Shown piece by piece: positions 56,139 through 64,000 of a stretch of 64,000 nt of DNA (position 1 is the stretch's first letter; every line of letters starts with the position of its first letter). A program made the translations under genes and the position numbers. Source of the stretch: NORP309 sp964352735 (GTDB lineage Bacteria > Pseudomonadota > Gammaproteobacteria > Xanthomonadales > Marinicellaceae); assembly GCA_964352735.1 (NCBI GenBank), contig CAYGTC010000004.1, forward strand, positions 1 to 64,000. The letters run 5' to 3'. The notes below the pieces were generated by a model, which was not told the origin of the DNA, searched no databases, and saw only the letters and a program-made list of their open reading frames with translations.

Positions 56139-56412
56139 CCCGGATATTTCATCATAGAATGGAATTTAGGGGAAAAATGGTAAAATAGATTGAGGAAATA
56201 TCGCCTCAAAGCCCTTATTAATAGTTTATAAAGCCTCATGGCTTCGAGGCGATTAATATATTGCTTAAATTCATGTGTGAATTTAAGCAATATATGCAGC
56301 CATTTTTTTCATAAAACCATTCAGGTACAAAGTGTCTTTTTAATAAATCTGTCTAACTCAATGTTTTTCATGGATAAAATCTATTTTTTACCGATTTGAT
56401 GAAATATCCGGG
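56139..56412. repeat. MITE-like element with 16-bp perfect terminal inverted repeats
   Basis: CCCGGATATTTCATCA at 56139-56154 is the exact inverse of 56397-56412. CTAT lies immediately outside both ends (56135-56138 and 56413-56416), consistent with a 4-bp target duplication. Inside are further inverted pairs: 56200-56213 with 56240-56253, and a perfect 18-bp stem at 56256-56273 / 56278-56295 with a 4-base loop. There is no transposase. Confidence 0.65.
56256..56295. repeat. perfect 18-bp hairpin inside the MITE-like element
   Basis: ATATATTGCTTAAATTCA (56256-56273) and its exact complement (56278-56295) enclose TGTG. Such a stem can extrude as a cruciform or fold in RNA. A longer outer stem at 56200/56253 (13 of 14) encloses the gap just before it. 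Confidence 0.75.
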
Positions 56413-56590
56413 CTATGTTCGTTGCCATCGGTACCCTTTTTAAAAAAATCAAGAGTCAATTTAATTGTTTTAATGGAAATGTAACTTTAAATCGTTATAT
56501 TGATCATCAATCGATGAATCAATAACTTTGAAAAAATCTGTTTTTTCACTGGTTTAATTCAAAAATATAGGTCTTAATTATCGAATGTGC

Positions 56591-56622
56591 ATAAAAAAAC
56601 CCAGCAATGTTTATTGCTGGGT
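56591..56622 (-). terminator. Rho-independent terminator, minus strand
   Basis: ACCCAGCAAT (56599-56608) pairs with ATTGCTGGGT (56613-56622), loop GTTT. On the minus strand it is followed by seven T residues. It is about 230 bases after the BNR protein gene stop and probably ends that transcript. Confidence 0.8.
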
Positions 56623-56688
56623 AAAAGATGTAAAATTGATTGGGGGAAACCAACTTTAATTTCATTTACTCAAAAGGGGAGAGAGTAA

Positions 56689-56793
56689 ATGCGGCCTAAA
56701 AGGTATGAATTAATAGGCCTTGATGATATGAGAACATTTTTCTTTCCTATTTACAAGCCCCAACACCCCAATAATGGTCTCAAACTGGAATAG
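56689..56793 (+). CDS. possible small ORF with strong ribosome site
   Basis: A 34-codon frame (MRPKRYELIGLDDMRTF...) starts with ATG just after AGGGGAGAGAG, an unusually strong Shine-Dalgarno sequence for this DNA. The peptide is mixed-charge and unrecognised. The sequence before it (TTGGGGGAAACCAAC) looks like a gene leader, so this may instead be the 5' remnant of a lost gene. No homology can be claimed. Confidence 0.3.
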   Translation: MRPKRYELIGLDDMRTFFFPIYKPQHPNNGLKLE

Positions 56794-56850
56794 TTGACAT
56801 TTGTTTACAAATGACGAGATATTTCCGATTTTCTTAGACAATTTGTGTAA

Positions 56851-59715
56851 TTATTTGACAGTAAAGCCTAAAGATTCCTTTTTTGAGTCGTTAGATACCT
56901 CAATGGTGTATTTGCCTTTCTGAATGTAAATATCATGGCCCAATCTCATGCCTTCTCTGACAGGTGTTAAAGACTTGTTTAATGGCGTTTCTTTATCTTT
57001 GTTTCGGTGCTGTTCTGCATCAAGTGCAGATTGTACTTCAAGTTTATTATTCCATTGCCAGAAATTGAGACCTTTGTGTGCATGGACATGGCTACTATAA
57101 ATGATGTGCTGGTTGTCATCTTTGATGTCAATATGTAAGGTTTTTTCTGTATCAGACCAGATTTTAAAAGTGGTCTGGTTCTCATCTTGGGGGGGGTTAT
57201 TAAACCAACGAGAAGGCTTGCGATTCCAGCTGTTGTTGAATTTAATGTCATCGATTGCCAAGATGGACAGAGTTTTGTTTTGATACTCTTTATGTGATTG
57301 TAATACAGACGCATCTGTTTTCCACATACTGCGACCATGAGTAGCGATGATCAATTCATTGTCTCTTGGATGAACGACTAAGTCATGGACTGGAACGGCA
57401 GGAAGTGCTGCGCCTAAAGTGGTCCATTTCTGGCCAGCATCAAACGAGACATATAAACCTTTATCAGTACCAACATAGATGAGGTCTTTGGCTTTGGGGT
57501 CCTCTTTTATGACATTAATCGCCTCATTTGGCAAATTGTTTGAGATTGATTTCCAGCTTTTACCAAAGTCAATTGAACGATAGAGGTAACTTTGAATATC
57601 GTCATTGCGGTAATTGTTAAGTGATAGCCACAGTGTGTTTTTGTCATATTGTGAGGCTATAACTCGTGAAACCCATAATTTTTTTGGTAATCTTTTAGAA
57701 ACATTACGCCATTTGTTGCCATTGGTGTCAGTGACCCAAACCATGCCATCATCAGTGCCAACAATAATTCGCCCAAATTCCAAGGGTGATTCACTGATAC
57801 TGGTGATGGTGGCATAAGGCACATCGCCATATTTAAGTGATTGGCTTAAGTCTTTACTGATGGCTTTCCATGTGTTGCCCTTATCAAAACTTCTGAACAG
57901 TTTGTTAGCACCGTAATATATGATTTCTGGGTTATGTGGCGATAATACAACTGGGGTGTTCCAGTTATAGCGTAAGGGCTGTTCGTTGATGAAATTTGGT
58001 GGTTTGATTGCTTTTGGTGGTTGGTCCTTCTCAAGTCTGAAGTTGTTGCCAAATTGGAACCCGACATAGGTGTTATCATCATCAACACTGACATGCATGC
58101 CATCACCACCAAAAATTCGCTCCCAGGGTTTTCCATTTAATTGCTTGTTTTTCCACTCATTAGCACTTGAACCTTTTAACGTGCCGTTGTCTTGTAAACC
58201 ACCATATACATTGTAAGGCTTTTCCATATCTACTGCGACAGTATAAAACTGTCCTACTGGTTGGTGATCAACTTTGCGCCAGTGAAACCCGCCATCATAA
58301 GATTCATCAGCGCCACCATCATTAGCTGCAATGATGTGCTCAGAGTTATTGGGATCTATCCACACTTCGTGGTAATCGACATGAACTTTGGGATCATACA
58401 ACGAGACCCAGTTTTGGCCTCCATCTGTTGATTTGATCAGAGGAACACCCATTGTATAAATTGTATCAGGATTATTGGGGTCCACATGTATTTTACCAAA
58501 ATAGTATCCATATGTGAAAACAACGTTTGACAAGGGTAAATCATGGGTTTTATTAAAACTCTTACCAGCGTCATCAGAACGATAAACTTCTAAACCTTTA
58601 ATGTCGGTATTGAAAAGGTTGTTGTTGGCATTTTTTAATGAACTGACCAAATCTTGTACTTCCATGGTTTTATTGGCGATCTTCTCTCTAATGTTCTCAG
58701 CCGAGTCCTCTGGGGGAAAGTTGTTGTTTTTAAGGAAACTCTCTAATTGTTTTGTATCTTGTAGTAGAAATTCTTCACGGGACATGTTTTTTAACCTTTT
58801 GGGATTGATGGCTGTGTCACCTAAGTCCCACTGTGATTCAGGTAAAAGTTCTTGGTTATCTACCACTACATAAACTACATTGGCATCAGATTGAGAAACA
58901 TCGACACCCATGCGTCCAACGCCTTTGCCTGATGGTAAACCAACAGTTAAGGCACTCCACGTTTGACCATGGTCAGAGCTTTTATATATTTTACTGTCGT
59001 CGCCTGACTCAATGAAATCCCATGCTTTTCGCTCTCTTTCCCATGCGCTGGCATATATATCACCGTTGCTGGCAATGGATAAATCAATAAATCCAGTATT
59101 TTCATTGCCACCAAGTACCTTCTGCCAGTTTTTACCTGCATCATTGGTAACAAATATGCCTCTGTCACCACCGGTGCTATATAGGGGACCCAATGCCGCC
59201 ACATATACCCTGTTTGAATTGGTTGGATCTACGATGACATCACCAATTCTATTGGAGTCTCCCAAACCCATGAATTGCCATGTTGCGCCCGCATTGGTAG
59301 AGCGATAAACGCCCATGCCTGCATATGAAGAACGTGAAGAATTATTTTCCCCTGTGCCCAACCATAATATTTGATCGTTGTTTGGGTCAACATCAAAACT
59401 GCCGACAATTTGGGTGGGTAGTTCATCAGTTATTGGTGAGAATGTAATGCCTTTATCTGTGGACTTCCAAACACCACCTGAGGCATAGGCCAGATAAAGT
59501 ATTGAATCATTTTGCTTTGAAGAACGAATGGCAACCACCCTTCCTCCTTGTACGACTGGGCCAATATTGTGCCAAGGCATATTGCGAAAATCAGAGTTCT
59601 TCACCAATGATTGCCGATCTTGCCAAGCTTGGTTTTGATTGTGGTAGGTATCAGGCGTTAACGCCCACGTAATTTGGTTCAAAAAGAGCAGCAATACTGA
59701 GACGCTAATTTTCAT
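56851..59715 (-). CDS. secreted BNR/VPS10-like beta-propeller protein
   Basis: A 954-residue exported protein with a signal peptide (LNQITWALT). It carries many BNR/Asp-box repeats such as STDKGITF, STNAGATWQFM, SSDHGQTWSAL, SFDKGNTWKAI and SIDFGKSWKSI, as in sortilin/VPS10 and glycosyl-hydrolase-type propellers, and a Gly-Thr-Gly-Glu (WLGTGENN) motif. A final 150-residue beta domain (about 800-954) is not assigned. Function unknown; possible glycan or peptide binding or hydrolysis. Confidence 0.85.
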   Translation of the reverse strand: MKISVSVLLLFLNQITWALTPDTYHNQNQAWQDRQSLVKNSDFRNMPWHNIGPVVQGGRVVAIRSSKQNDSILYLAYASGGVWKSTDKGITFSPITDELPTQIVGSFDVDPNNDQILWLGTGENNSSRSSYAGMGVYRSTNAGATWQFMGLGDSNRIGDVIVDPTNSNRVYVAALGPLYSTGGDRGIFVTNDAGKNWQKVLGGNENTGFIDLSIASNGDIYASAWERERKAWDFIESGDDSKIYKSSDHGQTWSALTVGLPSGKGVGRMGVDVSQSDANVVYVVVDNQELLPESQWDLGDTAINPKRLKNMSREEFLLQDTKQLESFLKNNNFPPEDSAENIREKIANKTMEVQDLVSSLKNANNNLFNTDIKGLEVYRSDDAGKSFNKTHDLPLSNVVFTYGYYFGKIHVDPNNPDTIYTMGVPLIKSTDGGQNWVSLYDPKVHVDYHEVWIDPNNSEHIIAANDGGADESYDGGFHWRKVDHQPVGQFYTVAVDMEKPYNVYGGLQDNGTLKGSSANEWKNKQLNGKPWERIFGGDGMHVSVDDDNTYVGFQFGNNFRLEKDQPPKAIKPPNFINEQPLRYNWNTPVVLSPHNPEIIYYGANKLFRSFDKGNTWKAISKDLSQSLKYGDVPYATITSISESPLEFGRIIVGTDDGMVWVTDTNGNKWRNVSKRLPKKLWVSRVIASQYDKNTLWLSLNNYRNDDIQSYLYRSIDFGKSWKSISNNLPNEAINVIKEDPKAKDLIYVGTDKGLYVSFDAGQKWTTLGAALPAVPVHDLVVHPRDNELIIATHGRSMWKTDASVLQSHKEYQNKTLSILAIDDIKFNNSWNRKPSRWFNNPPQDENQTTFKIWSDTEKTLHIDIKDDNQHIIYSSHVHAHKGLNFWQWNNKLEVQSALDAEQHRNKDKETPLNKSLTPVREGMRLGHDIYIQKGKYTIEVSNDSKKESLGFTVK

Positions 59716-59827
59716 GATATTTTGTTAGCCAAGTTTAAATGATAAGTAATTATCTCTCATGAAATCTATTTGGTACAATGCTTTTTACTAAAATTTATCG
59801 ATTTACCTATCGATGAAGTAGAGGCTA

Positions 59828-59929
59828 GAATATTTCATCTCAGGTATAATGTGTTCTCTAGCAAAATTTATTTTGCTCCATCTTCGTCATAGGTAAAATC
59901 GACTTTTTTACCGATTTGATGAAATATTC
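59828..59929. repeat. short inverted-repeat element upstream of purE
   Basis: GAATATTTCATC (59828-59839) and GATGAAATATTC (59918-59929) are exact inverses. Between them are hairpins AGCAAAA/TTTTGCT (59860-59877) and GGTAAAA/TTTTACC (59892-59912). Its right part shares 24 contiguous bases (59904-59927) with the MITE-like element at 56384-56407, so they are relatives. Confidence 0.6.
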
Positions 59930-59968
59930 GATCCAAGTGTGGGCACATAGCTCTTGAGAATATTGGTT

Positions 59969-59983
59969 AATTGTGCCACAATT
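59969..59983. promoter_or_regulatory. 15-bp palindrome upstream of purE
   Basis: AATTGTG-C-CACAATT is a perfect inverted repeat 27 bases before the purE ATG. It does not match the E. coli PurR box, so a different regulator or a leader hairpin is possible. Confidence 0.45.
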
Positions 59984-60010
59984 CGCTTTTGGTAATTGAA
60001 GCGATTAAGT

Positions 60011-60496
60011 ATGAAAAAAGTGGCTTTGGTAATGGGTTCAAAATCTGATTGGGCAACCATGGCGGATTGTGCCCAGTTACTTGACGAGTTGGGCATTGAC
60101 TTTCACCAACAAGTGGTTTCAGCACATAGGACACCACAGTTAATGTATGAATTTGCAGAAACCGCGGAAGCTCAGGGTTTTGAAATAATCATAGCAGCAG
60201 CTGGTGGCGCTGCTCACTTACCTGGGATGATTGCAGCAATCACCAGTATACCTGTGGTTGGCGTGCCAATACAATCACGTGTACTAAACGGTGTTGACTC
60301 ATTACTTTCTATTGTACAAATGCCTGCTGGTGTTCCAGTTGCAACCATGAGTATTGGCCAAGCTGGTGCAAAAAATGCAGCATTATATTGTGCTTCAGTA
60401 TTGGCTAATCATGATGAAAAAATTAAAGTTTCTTTGAAGGCTTATCGACACAAACAAACACACAATGTATTGCAAAATCCAGATCCATCACAATAA
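60011..60496 (+). CDS. purE: N5-carboxyaminoimidazole ribonucleotide mutase
   Basis: PurE, 161 residues from ATG 60011, converts N5-CAIR to CAIR in purine synthesis. The VMGSKSDW motif, VSAHRTP and AAGGAAHLPGM are intact. Upstream TTG 59996 is in frame but lies in a less likely leader. It precedes purK by 15 bases. Confidence 0.97.
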   Translation: MKKVALVMGSKSDWATMADCAQLLDELGIDFHQQVVSAHRTPQLMYEFAETAEAQGFEIIIAAAGGAAHLPGMIAAITSIPVVGVPIQSRVLNGVDSLLSIVQMPAGVPVATMSIGQAGAKNAALYCASVLANHDEKIKVSLKAYRHKQTHNVLQNPDPSQ

Positions 60497-60511
60497 TTAA
60501 CAGGTTGAATT

Positions 60512-61615
60512 ATGAACAAGTTTCCAATTGTCGGCGTGCTTGGCGGCGGTCAATTAGCACAGATGTTAGCATTAGAGGGATATCCCCTCGGATTTCGTTT
60601 TGTTTTCTTTGATCCAACTGTTGATGCTTGTGCTGGATTGGTTGGCGAACTCGTGGTGGCAGATTACAATAATGAAATTGCATTAGAAGAATTTGCTAAA
60701 AGGTGTGATTTTATCACTTATGATTTTGAAAACGTTCCTGTTAAGGCTGCTGAGTTTGTAGCAAAAAATGCTCAGGTTTTTCCACACCCAAAAATTTTAG
60801 AAGTAGCGCAAGATCGCCTCAAAGAAAAAGTATTATTTCAACGTTTGGATTTGCCCGTAGGTGCTTTTCATTCAGTTGACAGTTATTCTGAATTGGTTTT
60901 TGCCTGCAGAAGCTGTCATCATAATGGCTTTCTTAAAACCAGAACAATGGGTTATGATGGCAAAGGACAATACAGAATTACTGAAAAAACTGATTTAAAA
61001 GCGTTATGGAATGAAATCGAAGGAGGATCTTACATATTAGAGGAAGCTGTCGATTTTAAACGCGAGATATCCGTCATTGTGGCTCGGAATATTGATGGTG
61101 ATACAGCGTTTTATCCTTTGTGTGAAAACAAACATAAAAACGGTATTTTGACAACAACATTGGTTCCTGCTGTTAAAAGTGATGCCAGTGAGCAGGCTTA
61201 TGAATATGCCCGAAAAGTTGCCGATGAGCTCAATTATGTTGGTGTTTTGGTAATAGAAATGTTTGAAACAGAAAATGGGCTTTTTATTAATGAAATGGCG
61301 CCGCGTGTGCACAATTCTGGTCATTGGAGCATAGAAGGTGCTGTGACTTCTCAATTTGAAAACCATCTTCGATCAGGCATGGGTTTGGCCATAGGCAGTA
61401 CTGAGATGAGCCAAGGTTATTCTGCTATGATCAATTGGATAGGTGAGATTCCTAACATTGCTTTAAATACCAATGAAAAAGGCATTCATTGGCACATTTA
61501 CGGTAAAGAAAACAGAAAAGGTCGTAAAGTGGGTCATGCAACTGTTGTGGCTGATAATGCACAAGATCTTCACAATAAAGTTGTTAAACTGGCCAAGTTA
61601 CTCACTGCTTCTTAG
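60512..61615 (+). CDS. purK: N5-carboxyaminoimidazole ribonucleotide synthase
   Basis: PurK, 367 residues, ATP-grasp enzyme making N5-CAIR from AIR and bicarbonate. GVLGGGQLAQML is the N-terminal motif; FLKTRTMGYDGKGQYRI, FINEMAPRVHNSGHW and the grasp fold follow. It lies in the purEK operon. Confidence 0.97.
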   Translation: MNKFPIVGVLGGGQLAQMLALEGYPLGFRFVFFDPTVDACAGLVGELVVADYNNEIALEEFAKRCDFITYDFENVPVKAAEFVAKNAQVFPHPKILEVAQDRLKEKVLFQRLDLPVGAFHSVDSYSELVFACRSCHHNGFLKTRTMGYDGKGQYRITEKTDLKALWNEIEGGSYILEEAVDFKREISVIVARNIDGDTAFYPLCENKHKNGILTTTLVPAVKSDASEQAYEYARKVADELNYVGVLVIEMFETENGLFINEMAPRVHNSGHWSIEGAVTSQFENHLRSGMGLAIGSTEMSQGYSAMINWIGEIPNIALNTNEKGIHWHIYGKENRKGRKVGHATVVADNAQDLHNKVVKLAKLLTAS

Positions 61616-61768
61616 TATTAAGTTGAATCTGATGCTCTCAACAGGTGGCGTTTTTTGAAATCATTTGTTGAATATAAGGTCGTCTACAGGATAACAAAAT
61701 TTGGTCTGTCATATGAGAACGTGACTTATGGCAGATGAAGGCAACCATTTATATTTTATAATGTGTAT

Positions 61769-63643
61769 ATGAATACTGAATACCCGATGTCCGAACGAAA
61801 GTCTGCACTCAAAACTATTGTGACCTTCATACCAAGAAGTTTGGTGAGAATGGCAAATTTCACACGTCACATCATATTGTTGATCATACTGTATTTTTTC
61901 ATCTCGCTTATTTTCTTTAATCGCAGCATTGAGATTAAAGAAAATACCGCTTTGGTCCTCGCCCCACTTGGTAACGTTGTTAATCAATACAGTGGAACCC
62001 CATCTGAAAAGCTGGTCAATCAAGTCCGTGGTAAAAATGTGCCAGAAGTACAAATGCGAGATCTGATTAAAGCAATACTCAGTGCTGCCGACGATAAAAG
62101 AATCAGTGTTTTGGTATTGAAACCAGATTATATTTGGCAGATTGGTTTGGCAGATTTAAAGGAGTTGGAAGCGGCTATTGATCAATTTAAAGCGAGGTCA
62201 AACAAACCAGTTATTGCTTTGGCTGAAAACATGACTCAAAATCAATACTACTTTGCCAGCTTGGCTGATGAGATCATTCTTGACCCTCAGGCTTTTATGT
62301 TTTTTAGAGGTTATGGCAGTTATCGTAATTATTACAAAGAAGGCTTGGATAAATTGGGCGTTGATGTGCATTTATTTAGGGTTGGAGAATATAAATCTGC
62401 AGCAGAACCCTACATAAGAAATGATATGTCGCCAGAGGCAAAAGAGTCAGCCTTACATTATATGAGTGATTTATGGAATACCTATTTATCTGGTGTCGCC
62501 TCGCGCAGAAATATTGACATAGATGACCTGAAAAAAGTCATTGAAAACCAAGCCAGTTTGTTAAGCGACTCTCAAGGTAACATGGCGCAAATGTATAAAA
62601 AAATAGGCTTAGTTGATCAAATTAAAAGTGAGCATTTCAAAAATAAATACATTGCTTCTTTGAGTGCTGAAGACAGTAATAGCCAAGGTTATAGATACAT
62701 TGATTTTCAAACATATGTTGCATCAATGGCACAAAACAATGTTAATAATCACAGCAATAAAATTGCCGTTGTGGTTGCAGAGGGGACTATACTAGATGGC
62801 GAACAAAGTGCCGGAACCATTGGTGGTTTAACTACCAGTGCTATGTTACGTAGAGCCCGATTAGACAACACTGTCAAAGCTGTGGTATTAAGGGTTAACT
62901 CTCCTGGTGGAGCGGTATTTGCTTCTGAACAAATCAGGCGCGAAGTAGATGCAATTAAAGTGGCAGGTAAGCCAGTGATTGTTTCGATGGGTAATATTGC
63001 TGCTTCTGGAGGTTACTGGATATCCATGACAGCAGACAAGATATACGCTTCAGATGCAACCATAACAGGATCCATCGGAATTTATGGTATGTTCATGACT
63101 TATCCACGAACTTTAGAGAAAATCGGTATCCACACTGATGGGGTTGGTACATCATCATGGGCAGGTGCTTTTCGAACCGATAGAGCGCTTGATGAGGATT
63201 TTTCAGCACTGATGCAGTCCAATATAGAGCATGGTTACCAGCAGTTTATCACAGCTGTAGCGATGGCAAGAGGGATGTCACTAGATTTGGTGGATACCAT
63301 AGCCAGAGGGCGCGTTTGGAGTGCTAAGCAGGCCAGAGATCTGGGGTTAATAGATGAAATTGGTGGACTCAGTGATGCTTTGGATGATGCGGCGAAACGG
63401 GCTAAGATAGGTGGTAATTATGATGTGGTTTGGGTTGAGAATCAATTAACTTTTACACAAAAAATGGTCATGTCGATGTTGGTTAATGCCACTGAAATAT
63501 TGGATATTGATGCATTCAATGATTACAATAAAAACCTGCAACAATTGCTTTCCCCCATTCAGGAATCTTTGCGATTAGCCGCTCATGCACAAATGGGGCA
63601 AATGACTCAATATGCGCATTGTTTTTGTGAAATTAAACCGTAA
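61769..63643 (+). CDS. sppA: signal peptide peptidase SppA, 67-kDa type
   Basis: SppA, about 624 residues, is an inner-membrane serine-lysine protease that degrades released signal peptides. One membrane helix (about 28-48) is followed by two tandem S49 domains. The catalytic Ser is Ser413 (GNIAASGGYW) and the Lys is Lys209 (VGEYKSAAEPY). A GTG at 61763 or ATG at 61787 are other possible starts; a TATAAT at 61757-61762 would favour a later one. Confidence 0.95.
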   Translation: MNTEYPMSERKSALKTIVTFIPRSLVRMANFTRHIILLIILYFFISLIFFNRSIEIKENTALVLAPLGNVVNQYSGTPSEKLVNQVRGKNVPEVQMRDLIKAILSAADDKRISVLVLKPDYIWQIGLADLKELEAAIDQFKARSNKPVIALAENMTQNQYYFASLADEIILDPQAFMFFRGYGSYRNYYKEGLDKLGVDVHLFRVGEYKSAAEPYIRNDMSPEAKESALHYMSDLWNTYLSGVASRRNIDIDDLKKVIENQASLLSDSQGNMAQMYKKIGLVDQIKSEHFKNKYIASLSAEDSNSQGYRYIDFQTYVASMAQNNVNNHSNKIAVVVAEGTILDGEQSAGTIGGLTTSAMLRRARLDNTVKAVVLRVNSPGGAVFASEQIRREVDAIKVAGKPVIVSMGNIAASGGYWISMTADKIYASDATITGSIGIYGMFMTYPRTLEKIGIHTDGVGTSSWAGAFRTDRALDEDFSALMQSNIEHGYQQFITAVAMARGMSLDLVDTIARGRVWSAKQARDLGLIDEIGGLSDALDDAAKRAKIGGNYDVVWVENQLTFTQKMVMSMLVNATEILDIDAFNDYNKNLQQLLSPIQESLRLAAHAQMGQMTQYAHCFCEIKP

Positions 63644-63762
63644 GAATTTATGAAAATTGTGGTCTAATATATTACTCATAGAATGAATGATTAACTGTGG
63701 GTTACTTGTGTCGCCATTACTCGTTGATTTGATGTTTCTTCAGAAAAGATAATGTGGAACTA

Positions 63763-63792
63763 TTGAATTTGAGTATTGTCATAATATATAAT
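63763..63792 (+). promoter_or_regulatory. candidate sigma-70 promoter for rpoH
   Basis: TTGAAT at 63763-63768 and TATAAT at 63787-63792 are separated by 18 bases, about 90 bases before rpoH. This is the best housekeeping-type promoter seen in the window. Confidence 0.6.
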
Positions 63793-63880
63793 TCGCTTCC
63801 TTGTCGCTTCATAGTAAGGACAAGTCTCAACCAATATTAAGTTTATTGGCCGCACAGCCAGCAATAGACAGGAGAAAAAC

Positions 63881-64000
63881 ATGACTAACAAAATTGCAAA
63901 AAACACACAATTGGCTCCAATACCTGCCATGACAGGTTCTCTCGAGAGTTACGTATCAGCCGTCAATCAAATTCCCATCCTCAGTAAAGAAGAAGAAAGA
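63881..64000 (+). CDS. rpoH: RNA polymerase sigma-32 factor RpoH, 5' part only
   Basis: The first 40 codons of RpoH, cut by the window edge. The protein starts MTNKIAKNTQLAPIPAMTGS and continues LESYVSAVNQIPILSKEEER, matching the sigma-32 N-terminus (region 1.2). AGGAG is well placed before the ATG. It controls heat-shock genes. The end is outside the window. Confidence 0.93.
   Translation, partial: MTNKIAKNTQLAPIPAMTGSLESYVSAVNQIPILSKEEER

Larger units (their letters stand above)
56105..56850. other. repeat-rich spacer between nhaB and the BNR protein gene
   Basis: About 745 bases without a firm gene. It contains a MITE-like element at 56139-56412, the minus-strand terminator at 56591-56622, a small plus-strand ORF at 56689-56793 and a perfect palindrome CATTTGT-TT-ACAAATG at 56798-56813. 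The mix suggests a recombination or insertion hotspot. Confidence 0.6.

Noticed and set aside
57846..58136. Antisense or alternate-frame open frame inside the BNR protein gene
   Set aside because: It overlaps a long, well-supported reading frame and lacks any recognisable motif.
1..64000. CRISPR array, prophage or classical IS element
   Set aside because: No regular direct repeat array, integrase, transposase or phage structural gene was seen.
1..64000. tRNA or rRNA genes
   Set aside because: No cloverleaf-like sequence with the expected T-loop motif was recognised in the intergenic regions.

Overview
The window looks like chromosomal DNA of a low-GC, Gram-negative gammaproteobacterium. Support comes from a pilMNOPQ type IV pilus operon, an LpxL/HtrB lipid A acyltransferase, RpoH (sigma-32), an OxyR with both redox cysteines, NhaB, an NhaC-type antiporter and ExeA/GspA-GspB type II secretion accessory proteins. 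Two Na+/H+ antiporters, long secreted beta-rich proteins, a PF07638-type ECF sigma factor and a BNR/VPS10 protein suggest a marine, particle- or polymer-associated heterotroph. The mix would fit a Marinicella-like lineage, but that is inference and no ribosomal RNA is present to test it. I saw no tRNA, rRNA, CRISPR, prophage or classical insertion sequence.

Layout. 0.2-4.5 kb: sulfotransferase, divergent secreted metallophosphoesterase, then gmk and yicC. 4.5-4.9 kb: a gene-free spacer with nested inverted repeats. 4.9-7.4 kb: rph-rdgB-hemW. 7.6-15.7 kb: pilMNOPQ followed by a 999-residue Gly-rich, Ig-like lipoprotein and a strong terminator. 15.8-22.9 kb: oxyR, an EamA exporter, an HD-GYP response regulator and an overlapping 1409-residue hybrid kinase with three solute-binding-like sensor modules. 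23-25.2 kb: ECF sigma factor facing two secreted proteins. 25.4-30.3 kb: ruvAB, then methyltransferase, hydrolase and aspS on the minus strand. 30.6-35.9 kb: a tightly packed operon of ABC ATPase, ABC-2 permease, secreted amidohydrolase, DesK-like kinase and NarL-like regulator. 36.2-40.9 kb: gspA-gspB, nhaC, small lipoprotein. 41-43.8 kb: a membrane-anchored Roc-COR GTPase. 43.8-48.2 kb: MscS-like channel, a DedA-PAP2-LssY fusion and hemL on the minus strand. 48.5-56.1 kb: purU, a membrane Ser/Thr kinase with CRP-like boxes upstream, folE2-GNAT-rubredoxin, lpxL-like and nhaB. 56.1-60 kb: a repeat-rich spacer, a 954-residue BNR/VPS10 secreted protein and a second repeat-bearing spacer. 60-64 kb: purEK, sppA and the 5' end of rpoH.

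Most genes are core housekeeping. The parts most worth a closer look are the Roc-COR GTPase with its Ala/Ser-rich GC-rich insert, the transporter-amidohydrolase-two-component operon, the lipoprotein attached to the pilus operon, and a family of small inverted-repeat elements. In the last, a 17-bp end motif (CCGATTTGATGAAATAT) recurs in three intergenic regions, and one copy has matching termini and a 4-bp flanking repeat like a MITE. Functions come from motifs read by eye; no database search was run.
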